A DNA stretch of 27,673 bases from RGIG3009 sp045595445 (GTDB lineage: Bacteria > Bacillota > Clostridia > Oscillospirales > Acutalibacteraceae), in NCBI GenBank assembly GCA_045595445.1, contig JAZOAK010000027.1, forward strand, positions 1 to 27,673, written 5' to 3'. A model generated the notes under the pieces. That model did no database searches, was not told the origin of the DNA, and saw nothing but the letters and a program-made list of their open reading frames with translations. Of this stretch, positions 1-7,651 are shown one piece after another. Position 1 is the first letter of the stretch; every line of letters starts with the position of its first letter. A program made the translations under genes and the position numbers.

Positions 1-110
1 TGGACGTTGAGCTGATCACCCCCATCGCTATCGAAGAGGGTCTGCGTTTCGCTATCCGCGAAGGCGGCCGTACTGTCGGTTCCGGTGTTGTTACCGCGAT
101 CAACGGCTAA
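1..110 (+). CDS. tuf: Elongation factor Tu, C-terminal end (partial, left edge)
   Basis: Only the last 35 codons are present. They read in frame from base 3 and end at the TAA at 108-110. The residues include RFAIREGGRTVGSGVV followed by a short TAING tail, which is the highly conserved end of the third beta-barrel domain of EF-Tu. EF-Tu is the GTPase that brings aminoacyl-tRNA to the ribosome A site. The start lies outside the window. A strong terminator follows at once, so this is the last gene of its (probably str-type ribosomal) operon and gives a conserved chromosomal anchor for the left side. Confidence 0.96.
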   Translation, partial: DVELITPIAIEEGLRFAIREGGRTVGSGVVTAING

Positions 111-133
111 TTCCGTTATCTTGTAACAAAATC

Positions 134-167
134 AAACGGCGCGTCCGAAAGGACACGCCGTTTTTTT
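134..167 (+). terminator. Rho-independent terminator of tuf
   Basis: The arms at 134-146 and 151-163 pair around a GAAA loop with one C/A mismatch, and seven T follow from 161. It lies 24 bases after the tuf stop and is a classical intrinsic terminator. Confidence 0.93.
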
Positions 168-377
168 GTTTCGATTTGTTTCTGCGACGACTTTGTTGAA
201 AGGGGGTGGCAATACGCCACCCCGTAACGTTAACGTAGCGGCTCGCTCCCGCCGCTGTTGGGTGCGCGCGAATTTGGCGGCAGGACCAAGGCCCTGCCCT
301 ACGGTGGAGGAATGAGGCGAGAGGGACGATTTAGGCATCGTCCCCTACAACGCGTGCCTTAAGAAAGAGCATAAAAG

Positions 378-406
378 AAGCGGGGGCGCGTACTGCGCCC
401 CCGCTT
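378..406 (-). terminator. Strong hairpin, possible terminator of the GntR gene
   Basis: A perfect 12-bp GC-rich stem (AAGCGGGGGCGC and its complement) surrounds a 5-base loop. On the minus strand it is followed by CTTTTATGCTCTTTC, which is T-rich but not a clean T tract. It could end the transcript of the upstream minus-strand regulator, or be one more unit of the repeat cluster. Confidence 0.5.
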
Positions 407-450
407 AAACAAGCTAAATTTATTGTTGAGGCGTGGAACAGAGTGGAGGA

Positions 451-507
451 TGCGGTGAGCCGTAGGGCGAACCTGTCCATACGAGCGTCGCAGAAACAAA
501 TCGAAAT
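451..507 (+). repeat. 57-bp direct repeat, copy 1
   Basis: It matches 542-598 at 51 of 57 positions by eye. The last 26 bases (ACGAGCGTCG through TCGAAAT) are identical. The two copies are separated by 34 bases. Confidence 0.9.
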
Positions 508-541
508 GCCCACCGCAAGGTGCGTGGCAAATTGTGAAAGT

Positions 542-598
542 TGCGGTTCACCGCAGGGCGAACCTGTTCACACGAGCGTCGCAGAAACAAATCGAAAT
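542..598 (+). repeat. 57-bp direct repeat, copy 2
   Basis: Second copy of the repeat at 451-507. It ends exactly at the stop codon of the GntR gene (598-600 on the minus strand), so the repeat abuts the coding region. Its last 21 bases recur inverted at 169-189. Confidence 0.9.
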
Positions 599-1335
599 TA
601 AATTTCGCGAGTGAGGGTGAAGGAGTATTTATCGGTGCGATAATAGGCGCATTTATGTTCAATGCTTTGCCCCTGTTTATCCGAAATAACGGAATCCAGT
701 ACCAACACCGCGGCACCGATGGGAAGGTGCAAGAGTGAGGCAATCTCCTCGGATGCATTTACCGCCATGATTTGTTGACGGATCTCCCCGATCTCAATTC
801 CTGCGAGCGCATACAGATCAAAGGTGGAAAACGGAATCCCGTCTTTTTCGAGTTCTACCGCTTGGGCGTACATCTTTTCCCCAAACGGTTCGCGAATGAC
901 CGACTGATACGTAACGATCGGATCACCTGCGGAAAATCCGGTTAATTGCAGGTGGGATACCGGTTTATCCTCCCACCCGTACTGCAACCGCTCACCCGCG
1001 GTGGCGGGTTGTTGCTCGTACAAGTCGATTTTGGTATAGCCGTGATACCCTTTCCCGGACAACATTTCGCTGAACGAGCGAATCTTCTGTAACGGCGAAT
1101 CTAACTTGTTGGTGTTGACAAACGTTCCTTTGCCGTGTACGGGCGTGGTAAGTCCCACGGATTCCAAAAGATCCAATGCCTGACGGACAGTGATACGACT
1201 GACTCCGAACTCTTCACACAACATCTTTTCGGAGGGGAGCTTGGTGCCTTTTGGATAGACTCCCGAAACGATGCGTTTTTCCAAAGAATCCTTTACTTGC
1301 ATATATAAAGGCGTTTTGGCGTCGTGCACAATCAT
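598..1335 (-). CDS. GntR-family regulator with UTRA domain (HutC subfamily)
   Basis: A 245-residue transcription factor. The N-terminal winged helix-turn-helix (about residues 3-70) carries the GntR signature: LPSEKMLCEEFGVSRITVRQ and then the wing HGKGTFV. The rest, about 85-240, fits a UTRA ligand-binding domain, which senses small metabolites. I chose the third possible ATG: the first ATG lies only about ten bases below the -10 box, and AAGAGG sits seven bases before the third. The gene follows the symporter gene on the same strand with its own promoter between them. It probably controls the neighbouring transporter and DUF4387/AtuA locus through the palindrome at 4620-4645. The ligand is unknown, and the target assignment is inference from proximity. 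Confidence 0.9.
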   Translation of the reverse strand: MIVHDAKTPLYMQVKDSLEKRIVSGVYPKGTKLPSEKMLCEEFGVSRITVRQALDLLESVGLTTPVHGKGTFVNTNKLDSPLQKIRSFSEMLSGKGYHGYTKIDLYEQQPATAGERLQYGWEDKPVSHLQLTGFSAGDPIVTYQSVIREPFGEKMYAQAVELEKDGIPFSTFDLYALAGIEIGEIRQQIMAVNASEEIASLLHLPIGAAVLVLDSVISDKQGQSIEHKCAYYRTDKYSFTLTREI

Positions 1336-1363
1336 ACTCATACCTCTTTTCATACCGTTTAGT

Positions 1364-1392
1364 ATTATAGCACACGATTACAAAAGACGCAA
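1364..1392 (-). promoter_or_regulatory. Promoter of the GntR gene
   Basis: Minus strand: TATAAT at 1364-1369 and a weak TTGCGT -35 at 1387-1392, with 17-bp spacing. Transcription would start close to the first ATG at 1353, which supports the downstream start codon. The direct repeat GGTATGA (twice) overlaps the leader and could be autoregulatory. Confidence 0.6.
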
Positions 1393-1393
1393 G

Positions 1394-2782
1394 TTATTCA
1401 GCAGACAGTCGGGAGGGAGTGTTGCGATTGACAAACCAGCCGATTGCCATGACGACCGAAGCGGCGAGGACACCTGCGAACAACGGATCAAACGGCAGCA
1501 CGTTCCATACACCGAACACGGCGACGGTGGCGGGGCCGAGGATGATCGCCGCCATCACAAAGTGATGGTCGACTTTTTTGGATAACCACAAGGCACAGCA
1601 CAGCGGTAATAACAAGGTCGCGCCGCGCAGTCCCATGGACAAAAACGCGAACGAGAGGATGGTATCCCCGAGTTTTCCGCCGGAGAGCGGCACCGCCGCT
1701 AAAAGCAGCACGACGATACAAACGCGTTCGATCAACGTGCCGTTTGCGGATTTGAACGTCTTAAAGCGGGGCAGAATGTCGTTGCGGATCACCGCGGCAA
1801 TGCCTAAGGCAAGACCCGCACCGGTACCGACGACCGCAATGAACAACGCACCCAATATGATACCGCCGACAAGGGGCGGAAAATACTCTAACACAAACGA
1901 GGTGAGCGCGGTTTTGGCAACGATGTCCGGATGCGCTGCGCGCATATATAAACCGACCAAAATACCGCCAATGCCCACCGGAGGAATGAGGAATGCGCTG
2001 AGCAGCGCACCTTTTTTAGCCTCTTTCGTACTGTTTGCCATGAAGATCGGTTGCGCGTAGGCTTGTGTGGTGACCACACCGAGTATCAGCGATAAACACG
2101 CACCGAGATCGGTTCCCGCACCGCGGGCAAACAAACTGCCAAGGGGAACGCCCGTGGACGCGGATAACTCGCCTACCAGCGCGGTAAACCCGCCGATGCC
2201 GTTTGTGAAAACCAGCACCAAAGCACCGCAAGCCACCATGGTGGCATATAACAAGATCATTTTGAAAAGGCCTGTGACGGCGCTGCCTTTTGTGCCGCCG
2301 AACACGATATACACGATCATAAAAGCGGCACTGATGGTTAAGGACAGAGTGTGTGGAAGCGCGGGCCAGAACACTGCGATAATGGCGGTGGCAGCGATAA
2401 GTTGGGAAATGATGTTGATGAAATTCCCCACAGAGGACAGCACGCTTGCGGTGACACCGGAGCGTTCACCGTATTCGCGGCATACGATTTCTGTTAGCGT
2501 ATGGCAGCGGCTTTCACGAAATCGCTTTACGAACACAAGTGCCAACACAAGGCAGGCGAGTCCGCCGCCGAGTGTAAACCACCACGCGCTCATACCGTAG
2601 CGAAACGCGAGTTGTGCCGTTCCCACGGTGGACGAACCGCCCACCAACGTACCGGTGATCGCGCCGAAAACGCTCCACGAACGCATCCCTTTGTTGGGGT
2701 TTGTCAGTTTTCCCGAAAATACGCTTAACAACACGATCACGGTCAACGTGATACCAATACCGATCAGATGTCCTACTTCCAA
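1394..2782 (-). CDS. Sodium:solute symporter family transporter
   Basis: A 462-residue integral membrane protein with about 12-13 hydrophobic segments. The family-typical sequence GTLVGGSSTVGTAQLAFRYG near residues 44-63 follows the first helix, and a conserved VTGLFKMILLY helix lies in the middle; both fit the SSS (solute:Na+ symporter) superfamily. Such carriers import a carboxylate, sugar or amino acid with sodium. The start codon is TTG at 2780-2782, preceded by a perfect AGGAGG eight bases away; no better in-frame ATG exists. It has its own promoter and is separated from DUF4387 by a terminator, yet it lies in the same block as the catabolic genes. Its substrate is therefore probably the acid those enzymes use (inference). 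Confidence 0.9.
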   Translation of the reverse strand: MEVGHLIGIGITLTVIVLLSVFSGKLTNPNKGMRSWSVFGAITGTLVGGSSTVGTAQLAFRYGMSAWWFTLGGGLACLVLALVFVKRFRESRCHTLTEIVCREYGERSGVTASVLSSVGNFINIISQLIAATAIIAVFWPALPHTLSLTISAAFMIVYIVFGGTKGSAVTGLFKMILLYATMVACGALVLVFTNGIGGFTALVGELSASTGVPLGSLFARGAGTDLGACLSLILGVVTTQAYAQPIFMANSTKEAKKGALLSAFLIPPVGIGGILVGLYMRAAHPDIVAKTALTSFVLEYFPPLVGGIILGALFIAVVGTGAGLALGIAAVIRNDILPRFKTFKSANGTLIERVCIVVLLLAAVPLSGGKLGDTILSFAFLSMGLRGATLLLPLCCALWLSKKVDHHFVMAAIILGPATVAVFGVWNVLPFDPLFAGVLAASVVMAIGWFVNRNTPSRLSAE

Positions 2783-2814
2783 GATTGGCGCCTCCTTGCG
2801 GGTTGTCTTTCCTT

Positions 2815-2843
2815 ATTGTACCGCCAAGACCGCGTTTCTGCAA
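2815..2843 (-). promoter_or_regulatory. Promoter of the symporter gene
   Basis: Minus strand: TACAAT at 2815-2820 and TTGCAG at 2838-2843, spaced by 17 bp. It lies between the DUF4387 terminator and the symporter, so the symporter can be expressed independently. Confidence 0.65.
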
Positions 2844-2852
2844 ATGAAAACA

Positions 2853-2878
2853 GGGCGGCAGCAAAAACGCTGCCGCCC
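2853..2878 (-). terminator. Terminator of the AtuA-like/DUF4387 operon
   Basis: A perfect 10-bp stem (GGGCGGCAGC arms) with a 6-base loop. On the minus strand TGTTTTCATTTG follows. It lies just after the DUF4387 stop. Confidence 0.8.
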
Positions 2879-2895
2879 CGTGTTTGCAGAAAGAA

Positions 2896-3222
2896 TTAGT
2901 CTTCTACGGGAATCTCAATATCATACAGCGGCGGATATTGTTGGCAACCGAACACGTCGCCCTCGCCGAACGAGCCGGAGGGTTTCAGGCGGTTGATGGT
3001 GAATTTGATCGCGAGTGCCGGATCAAATTCCACGAAATCCGCGATACGGCTCTCCGGAATACCATACAATTGGCAGACGGTTTCCTTGGTGAGCGCGCCC
3101 GAGTTTTTCACCAGTTCATAGTTTTCTTTTTCACGGAAAATAATGTCGAAGGTGATGCGGTCGGTACCCGCGTTCTTACTGCGAATGGTTTTTGCTAAAT
3201 CAACCAGTTTTTTCGTAGCCAT
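2896..3222 (-). CDS. DUF4387 family protein
   Basis: A 108-residue protein matching the length and conserved features of DUF4387: an N-terminal KKLVDLAKTIRSKNAG stretch, FDIIF, and a C-terminal RLKPSGSFGEGDVFGCQQY segment. The family is nearly always next to a DUF1446/AtuA-like gene, as here, where only three bases separate the two. Its ribosome-binding site (GGAGA) lies inside the end of the AtuA-like gene, so translation is probably coupled. The biochemical role is not established to my knowledge. A small partner subunit of the AtuA-like enzyme is the simplest idea (inference). It is cytoplasmic, with no signal peptide or membrane segment. Confidence 0.9.
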   Translation of the reverse strand: MATKKLVDLAKTIRSKNAGTDRITFDIIFREKENYELVKNSGALTKETVCQLYGIPESRIADFVEFDPALAIKFTINRLKPSGSFGEGDVFGCQQYPPLYDIEIPVED

Positions 3223-3225
3223 CGT

Positions 3226-4596
3226 TTATTCTCCAATCTCAATCATTGTAATGGGGAAGAGTTCCAGCGGATCGTCCACTTCCACGGTGTGGTCCATGGT
3301 CCAAGTGTACGCGGGAGACATCTCCACGACCTCGTCCATGACGAACGCGGCGGTACCGGCAGTGCCTTTGACTTCCGGCAGACGTGCGTAGAAGATCTGA
3401 CGAGTACCGACGAGCGCCACTTCCTCAGCGACTTCCTTGGTCTTGGCAACGCCTTCGACCACGACGAGCAACTCGTGCGATTTGGTCTCCTTGACGGGTT
3501 CCAAGTCGCCCATAACACCGTTTTTACCGAATACGCGGTAGCTCAGTTCGTACCAATCGTCGGGACGACGCTCTTTAACCTGCGATTTCGCCCATTCCAA
3601 CACCTTGTCGATATTCTTGATGGTGTACGGATCGCGGATACCCGCCATACCCATGTAACGATAGCCCACGAAACCGGAGCCTTCGAGTTTCACTTTGACT
3701 CTGCCCTCGATCGGCACAAATTCCGCGCCGGTGATGCGGCAGGTCTTGTCGTCAAACTGCTCGTATACGCAGTTGCTCATATCCATCATGCCGCCCGCTA
3801 CGTATTCATAATACGGATTGGTACGCTCGTACATAGCGTGACCTGCCACCGAAGCGGGAGTGCATCTCTGGAACGGAGCCATGGCGGTAACCTTAACGTC
3901 ATCCTTGGTAACCGTACCGATAACGCTTTCCTTAGCGCCGTACGGCTCGCAGCAGAACGAAGCACATTCGAGCACCTTACCGGTGTAGTATGCCATGTTC
4001 TCCGGAATACCCTCGTAAATCGCGGGAGCCGCGAACACGCAAGCGTCGGAGGTACGACCGCCGATGATCACGTCAGCGCCCATCTCCAATGCCTTGATGA
4101 ACGGATGAACACCCGCCACGGCAACGATGCGCTCGGTCTTGTCGAGTTCTTCGATGGTCAGATCGCACCGACCGTCCAGGCCCTCGATCTTCTCGCCGTT
4201 GTTCATCTTGTTGCGCAGATATTCCTTGTCAACCTCGGAATAGAAGTATGCCAGTTTGAACGGCGGCAGGTTGTGCTTTTTCGCCATATCCTTGATGAAA
4301 CCGACGTACATGTCCACACGGCTGTTCGTACCCGTGTCACCTGCCGAGCCGATGATCATCGGAACGCCTTGCTCGCGCGCTTTGAGGAGCATCAACTCCA
4401 AGTCGTGATACTGGTGTGCCGGATGGCTGGCGCACTTGTCAGCGCCCAGCGGCACCGGACCGATGTCGTCACTGCCGCTGTCGCAGCAATAGTAGTCGGG
4501 CTTGGTGGCGGCACCGAGATAGAAGCTTTCTTCTTTGGTCGGCGCAAAGCCTAAGTGCCCGTTCGGGGAAATAATGCGAATGGTATCCTTTGCCAT
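3226..4596 (-). CDS. AtuA-like protein (acyclic terpene utilization family, DUF1446)
   Basis: A 456-residue cytoplasmic protein of the AtuA/DUF1446 family. Recognisable segments are RIISPNGHLGFAP at the N-terminus, the glycine-rich MIIGSAGDTGTN near residues 80-90, and the family-typical GADVIIGGRTSDACVFAAPA around 175-195. The name comes from a Pseudomonas citronellol/geraniol pathway, but clostridial members pair with DUF4387 and are unlikely to degrade terpenes. A hydroxy- or branched carboxylic acid substrate is more plausible in this neighbourhood (inference). The ATG at 4596 is preceded by AGGAG nine bases away. It is the first gene of a two-gene operon with a consensus promoter and a palindromic operator right at the start site, pointing to tight repression. 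Confidence 0.9.
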   Translation of the reverse strand: MAKDTIRIISPNGHLGFAPTKEESFYLGAATKPDYYCCDSGSDDIGPVPLGADKCASHPAHQYHDLELMLLKAREQGVPMIIGSAGDTGTNSRVDMYVGFIKDMAKKHNLPPFKLAYFYSEVDKEYLRNKMNNGEKIEGLDGRCDLTIEELDKTERIVAVAGVHPFIKALEMGADVIIGGRTSDACVFAAPAIYEGIPENMAYYTGKVLECASFCCEPYGAKESVIGTVTKDDVKVTAMAPFQRCTPASVAGHAMYERTNPYYEYVAGGMMDMSNCVYEQFDDKTCRITGAEFVPIEGRVKVKLEGSGFVGYRYMGMAGIRDPYTIKNIDKVLEWAKSQVKERRPDDWYELSYRVFGKNGVMGDLEPVKETKSHELLVVVEGVAKTKEVAEEVALVGTRQIFYARLPEVKGTAGTAAFVMDEVVEMSPAYTWTMDHTVEVDDPLELFPITMIEIGE

Positions 4597-4619
4597 TTTG
4601 CCAATCTCCTTTTTTGATA

Positions 4620-4645
4620 ACTTGATATAACTTGTTATATCAAGT
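4620..4645. promoter_or_regulatory. 26-bp palindromic operator
   Basis: ACTTGATATAA and its exact reverse complement TTATATCAAGT flank a CTTG spacer. It overlaps the predicted start of minus-strand transcription, just downstream of the -10 box, the usual position for a repressor site. The arms resemble the ACTTG..CAAGT ends of operators bound by HutC-type GntR proteins. The regulator at 598-1335 is therefore the first candidate; this link is inferred. Confidence 0.75.
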
Positions 4646-4647
4646 AG

Positions 4648-4676
4648 AGTATACGCGGTTTATATCGATTTGTCAA
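4648..4676 (-). promoter_or_regulatory. Strong promoter of the AtuA-like/DUF4387 operon
   Basis: Minus strand: perfect TTGACA at 4671-4676 and TATACT at 4648-4653, with 17-bp spacing. Transcription would begin around 4641, inside the palindrome. Confidence 0.88.
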
Positions 4677-4703
4677 TAGGGAATATTGTATTGATATACT
4701 ATC

Positions 4704-4732
4704 TTGAAAACGAGAGGCAACGCAGGTATAAT
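4704..4732 (+). promoter_or_regulatory. Promoter of the 2-hydroxyacid dehydrogenase operon
   Basis: Plus strand: TTGAAA at 4704-4709 and TATAAT at 4727-4732, with 17-bp spacing. It runs back to back with the AtuA-like promoter; the two -35 boxes are 27 bases apart. The leader would be very short, about ten bases before the ATG at 4750. Confidence 0.82.
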
Positions 4733-4749
4733 AATGACAGGTGATAGAT

Positions 4750-5697
4750 ATGAAAATAGTCGTACCCGATTGGAAAACCGTATCCGTCGGTGATCTGGAT
4801 GAAACGCCGTTGACGTCGATCGGCGAGGTCGCGTTTTATCCGTTGACCTCACAAGAGGAATTGATTGAGCGCATCGCGGATGCGGATGCCGTGTTGTGCA
4901 ACAAATCCAAAATAACCGCCGAAGTGATCGCGGCGGCGCCGAAACTCCGTTATATCGGGTTGTTTGCGACAGGGTATAACAACATTGATCTGGACGCGGC
5001 ACGTAAGCGTGGCATCACGGTGTGCAACGCGGGCAGTTATTCCACCGACGCGGTGGCGCAACACACCTTTGCGCTGATACTGGAACTGGCGAGCCGTGTT
5101 GCCGATTATAACGGCATGGTGCAGGCGGGCGACTGGGTGCGCAGCGACGTGTTCTCGCCGTTTCGGTATCCGATGACGGAACTTTCCGGAAAAACGCTGG
5201 GCGTTGTCGGGTACGGCAGTATCGCTAAGGCGGTGATCCGTATTGCCAAAGCGTTTGGGTTGTCGGTGTTGTGTTACACACGTACGCCGCGTCAGGCGGA
5301 GGGTGTGCGTTTTGTAACGTTTGAGGAGTTGTTAACGGAGTCGGATATCGTATCGGTGCATTGCCCGTTGACCGATCAGACGCGTAAGATGTTTAACGGA
5401 GAAGCGTTTGCCCGCATGAAAGACGGCGCGTGGTTTATCAACACGGCGCGCGGCGCGGTGGCGGATGAAGCGGCATTGCGCGCGGCGTTGGATTCGGGGA
5501 AACTGGGCGGCGCGGCGGTGGACGTGTTGAAGGTCGAGCCGATGCTCTCCTCGTGTTTGTTGCTCGGTGCACCGAATTGCATCATTACACCGCACGTGGC
5601 ATGGGCGCCGCTGGTCACGCGCGAGCGGTTACTCGGTATTGTATGTGATAATTTGCGGGCGTACTTAGACGGTGCGCCGCAGAATGTGATTGTTTGA
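4750..5697 (+). CDS. D-isomer-specific 2-hydroxyacid dehydrogenase
   Basis: A 315-residue NAD(P)-dependent dehydrogenase that interconverts a D-2-hydroxyacid and a 2-oxoacid. The nucleotide-binding loop is GVVGYGSIA (about 151-159), in which the third glycine of GxGxxG is alanine. The catalytic set is present: Arg234 in NTARGAVADE, Glu263 in VDVLKVEP and His282 in ITPHVAW. Length and motifs fit the glycerate/phosphoglycerate dehydrogenase branch. I chose ATG 4750 over GTG 4741 because AGGTGA lies six bases before it and the promoter places transcription start near 4739. It is followed 11 bases later by the aldo/keto reductase, so the two form an operon diverging from the AtuA-like pair. The exact substrate cannot be told. 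Confidence 0.92.
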   Translation: MKIVVPDWKTVSVGDLDETPLTSIGEVAFYPLTSQEELIERIADADAVLCNKSKITAEVIAAAPKLRYIGLFATGYNNIDLDAARKRGITVCNAGSYSTDAVAQHTFALILELASRVADYNGMVQAGDWVRSDVFSPFRYPMTELSGKTLGVVGYGSIAKAVIRIAKAFGLSVLCYTRTPRQAEGVRFVTFEELLTESDIVSVHCPLTDQTRKMFNGEAFARMKDGAWFINTARGAVADEAALRAALDSGKLGGAAVDVLKVEPMLSSCLLLGAPNCIITPHVAWAPLVTRERLLGIVCDNLRAYLDGAPQNVIV

Positions 5698-5708
5698 GGG
5701 GGATCCTG

Positions 5709-6809
5709 ATGAATAAGACCGGATTTGGCTTTATGCGGTTGCCGCGCACGGCGGACAATGAAATTGATATTGAGACGCTAAACCGTATGGTGGATTGGTT
5801 TTTTGAGCTTGGCGGGGATTATTTTGATACCGCGTACACCTATTTGGAGGGCGAGAGCGAAAAAATGCTGCGTCGCACGGTGGTGGAGCGGTACCCGCGT
5901 GAGAAATTCCGCTTGGCAGATAAGCTGCCGGGGTATAAGGTGACGGCGCACGAGCAATGCCGCGAGTTTTTCAACGAGCAATTAGAACGGTGCGGGGTTT
6001 CCTACTTTGACGTGTATTTACTGCATTTCCTCAACCCGCAAAACTACGAGATCGCGGAAAAGTACGATGAATTTGGCTTTTTGCGTGAGATCAAGGCATC
6101 GGGAGAAGCGCGCAAGATCGGATTTTCGTTCCACGGCAGTCCCGAACTGCTGGATACCATTTTAACCGCACACCCCGAAGTGGAAGTGGTGCTGTTACAG
6201 ATCAATTATCTGGATTGGGACAGTGCCTCCATTCGTGCGCGTGAGCAATATGAAACGGCGGTGAGGCACGGCAAAGAGGTGCTGATCATGGAGCCGGTGC
6301 GCGGCGGTCAGCTGGCAAGCATACCCGCCGAAGCCGAAGCGCTTTTGCATGGCCTGCGGCCCGAGGACAGCGTGCCGTCGTGGGCGATCCGTTTTGCGAC
6401 GAATTTGCCGCACGCGTCAATCGTACTTAGCGGTATGAGCACACCGGAGCAGATTGAGGATAATTTGCGGGATTTTGCGCCGCTTAAAGCTGAGGAGCGC
6501 GCGGCGCTTGACACCTGCGCCACCATCATCCGCGCTGAAACGGCGGTGGCGTGCACCGCTTGCGGGTACTGCGTGCCGCATTGCCCGAAGCAGATTCCGA
6601 TCCCATCGTTTTTCGCCTGTTACAACGAGGCGAAGCGCGAGCCGAAGGATACGTGGAAGGTGAAATACGAGTACGACCGCAGGGCGGCGGCGCATGCCGC
6701 GGCGTCGGCGTGTATCGTGTGTCACGCGTGCGAAAAGCATTGTCCGCAGAAATTAAAAATTGCCGATACCCTAAAAGACGTCGCCGCGACGTTTGAAAAG
6801 AATGAATAA
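5709..6809 (+). CDS. Aldo/keto reductase with C-terminal 2x[4Fe-4S] ferredoxin domain
   Basis: A 366-residue protein. The N-terminal TIM-barrel aldo/keto reductase carries the tetrad Asp40, Tyr45, Lys72 and His106 (DTAYTY, ADKLP, LLHF). The C-terminus holds two ferredoxin motifs of the C-x2-C-x2-C-x3-C type at about 282-292 and 335-345, each followed by Pro or Pro-Gln. This fusion is common in strict anaerobes and suggests that ferredoxin-derived electrons are linked to carbonyl reduction. The ATG at 5709 has GAGGGGG six bases upstream; a TTG at 5694 overlapping the previous stop is less likely. It is the second gene of the dehydrogenase operon. No terminator is convincing between it and the convergent AraC gene. 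Confidence 0.93.
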   Translation: MNKTGFGFMRLPRTADNEIDIETLNRMVDWFFELGGDYFDTAYTYLEGESEKMLRRTVVERYPREKFRLADKLPGYKVTAHEQCREFFNEQLERCGVSYFDVYLLHFLNPQNYEIAEKYDEFGFLREIKASGEARKIGFSFHGSPELLDTILTAHPEVEVVLLQINYLDWDSASIRAREQYETAVRHGKEVLIMEPVRGGQLASIPAEAEALLHGLRPEDSVPSWAIRFATNLPHASIVLSGMSTPEQIEDNLRDFAPLKAEERAALDTCATIIRAETAVACTACGYCVPHCPKQIPIPSFFACYNEAKREPKDTWKVKYEYDRRAAAHAAASACIVCHACEKHCPQKLKIADTLKDVAATFEKNE

Positions 6810-6838
6810 AAAAGAACGGCCGGAAGCATGGTGCGGTC

Positions 6839-6848
6839 GGGGGGGGGG
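6839..6848 (+). repeat. Run of ten G
   Basis: A G10 homopolymer lies in the 40-base gap between the convergent aldo/keto reductase and AraC genes, two bases from the AraC stop. It does not affect either reading frame. It could be a length-variable tract or a sequencing error spot. Confidence 0.95.
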
Positions 6849-6849
6849 T

Positions 6850-7614
6850 TTATGGATTAAGGGCTTCTTTTTTGTATTTGAGCGGGGTGGTGCCGGTAAA
6901 TTCGGCGAACACTTTTCGAAAATAGTTTTCCGAGTAAAAGCCGACCTCGCGGCTGATGGTCGAAACAGAATAGTCACTTCGTTCCAGCAGTTCGATCGCC
7001 ATGTTGATGCGTACCGAGTTCAAAAAACTGACGGGCGAGAGCCCGAGCACGCGCCGGAACAAATGGTACAAAGTGGATTCGCTGACACAGCAGTTCTTGG
7101 CAAGTTCGGATACGGAAAAGCGGCTGTTGTAATTTGCCATGATGTATTCCATTGCCGTCTGTAAGGTTTTATCCACCTCGACGTCGGTTGGCTTTAATAG
7201 GGTAATCACGGTCTGCAACAACTTGTAAAAGCGGGAATACGCTTCGAGCGTTTGCCGTTGTTCCTCCGATAACAGTGCGGCGATTTGCAGAATATCGCGT
7301 TTTACGGTATCGTCCGCGCGGAGCAGCTGCGGCTCATATTTGAACGTTTCGTAATGCAAAAAACAACTGAGGTACACGACCTCGATGGACGGCTTGCCGT
7401 ACCATTCCGAATAACAGCAGATGTTTTCGGGAATAAACACGACGTCCCCCTCGGTGACTTTTAGTTTTTTACCCAAATAGATATAGGTACCGCTACCTTT
7501 CAAGATGACACCGAGGCGTGATTTGCGTTTGTTACTGTTGCCCCGACAAAAATGGTATTTTTGAAAAATGTGTTTGGAGGAAGAAAGCTCCGAAACGTAA
7601 ATATTCTTATTCAT
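6850..7614 (-). CDS. AraC-family transcriptional regulator (cupin sensor + HTH)
   Basis: A 254-residue regulator. The N-terminal half contains a cupin-like sensing segment (LKVTEGDVVFIPENICCYSEW). The C-terminal 100 residues hold the two AraC helix-turn-helix motifs, with FSVSELAKNCCVSESTLYHLFRRVLG and then the conserved YSVSTISREVGFYSENYFRKVF. Such proteins usually activate adjacent catabolic genes when they bind a sugar or derivative. The start is ATG 7612-7614, preceded by GGGAG five bases away; a TTG four codons upstream overlaps that site and is rejected. It diverges from the Gfo/Idh operon, whose promoter has no recognisable -35 box, which fits an activator (inference). Confidence 0.92.
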   Translation of the reverse strand: MNKNIYVSELSSSKHIFQKYHFCRGNSNKRKSRLGVILKGSGTYIYLGKKLKVTEGDVVFIPENICCYSEWYGKPSIEVVYLSCFLHYETFKYEPQLLRADDTVKRDILQIAALLSEEQRQTLEAYSRFYKLLQTVITLLKPTDVEVDKTLQTAMEYIMANYNSRFSVSELAKNCCVSESTLYHLFRRVLGLSPVSFLNSVRINMAIELLERSDYSVSTISREVGFYSENYFRKVFAEFTGTTPLKYKKEALNP

Positions 7615-7651
7615 ACGATCTCCCAAAATGCAGAATAGTTACTTTTTTTGC

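Larger units (their letters stand above)
169..598. repeat. Gene-free cluster of hairpins and repeats
   Basis: No credible gene lies between tuf and the GntR regulator. The stretch is built from short perfect or near-perfect hairpins: 203-223 (GGGGTGGC arms), 279-298 (GGCAGG/CCTGCC), 323-344 (GGGACGAT/ATCGTCCC) and 378-406 (12-bp stem). It also carries two 57-bp direct repeats. A 21-base inverted copy of the repeats' outer end sits at 169-189, so the block is flanked by TTTCGATTTG...CGACG and its reverse complement. This resembles REP/MITE-like intergenic repeat clusters of GC-rich Clostridia. The mobilising partner, if any, is not visible. Confidence 0.7.

Noticed and set aside
3289..4554. 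Open frame of 421 codons on the plus strand
   Set aside because: Antisense shadow of the AtuA-like gene, rich in His and Arg, with no domain or ribosome-binding site.
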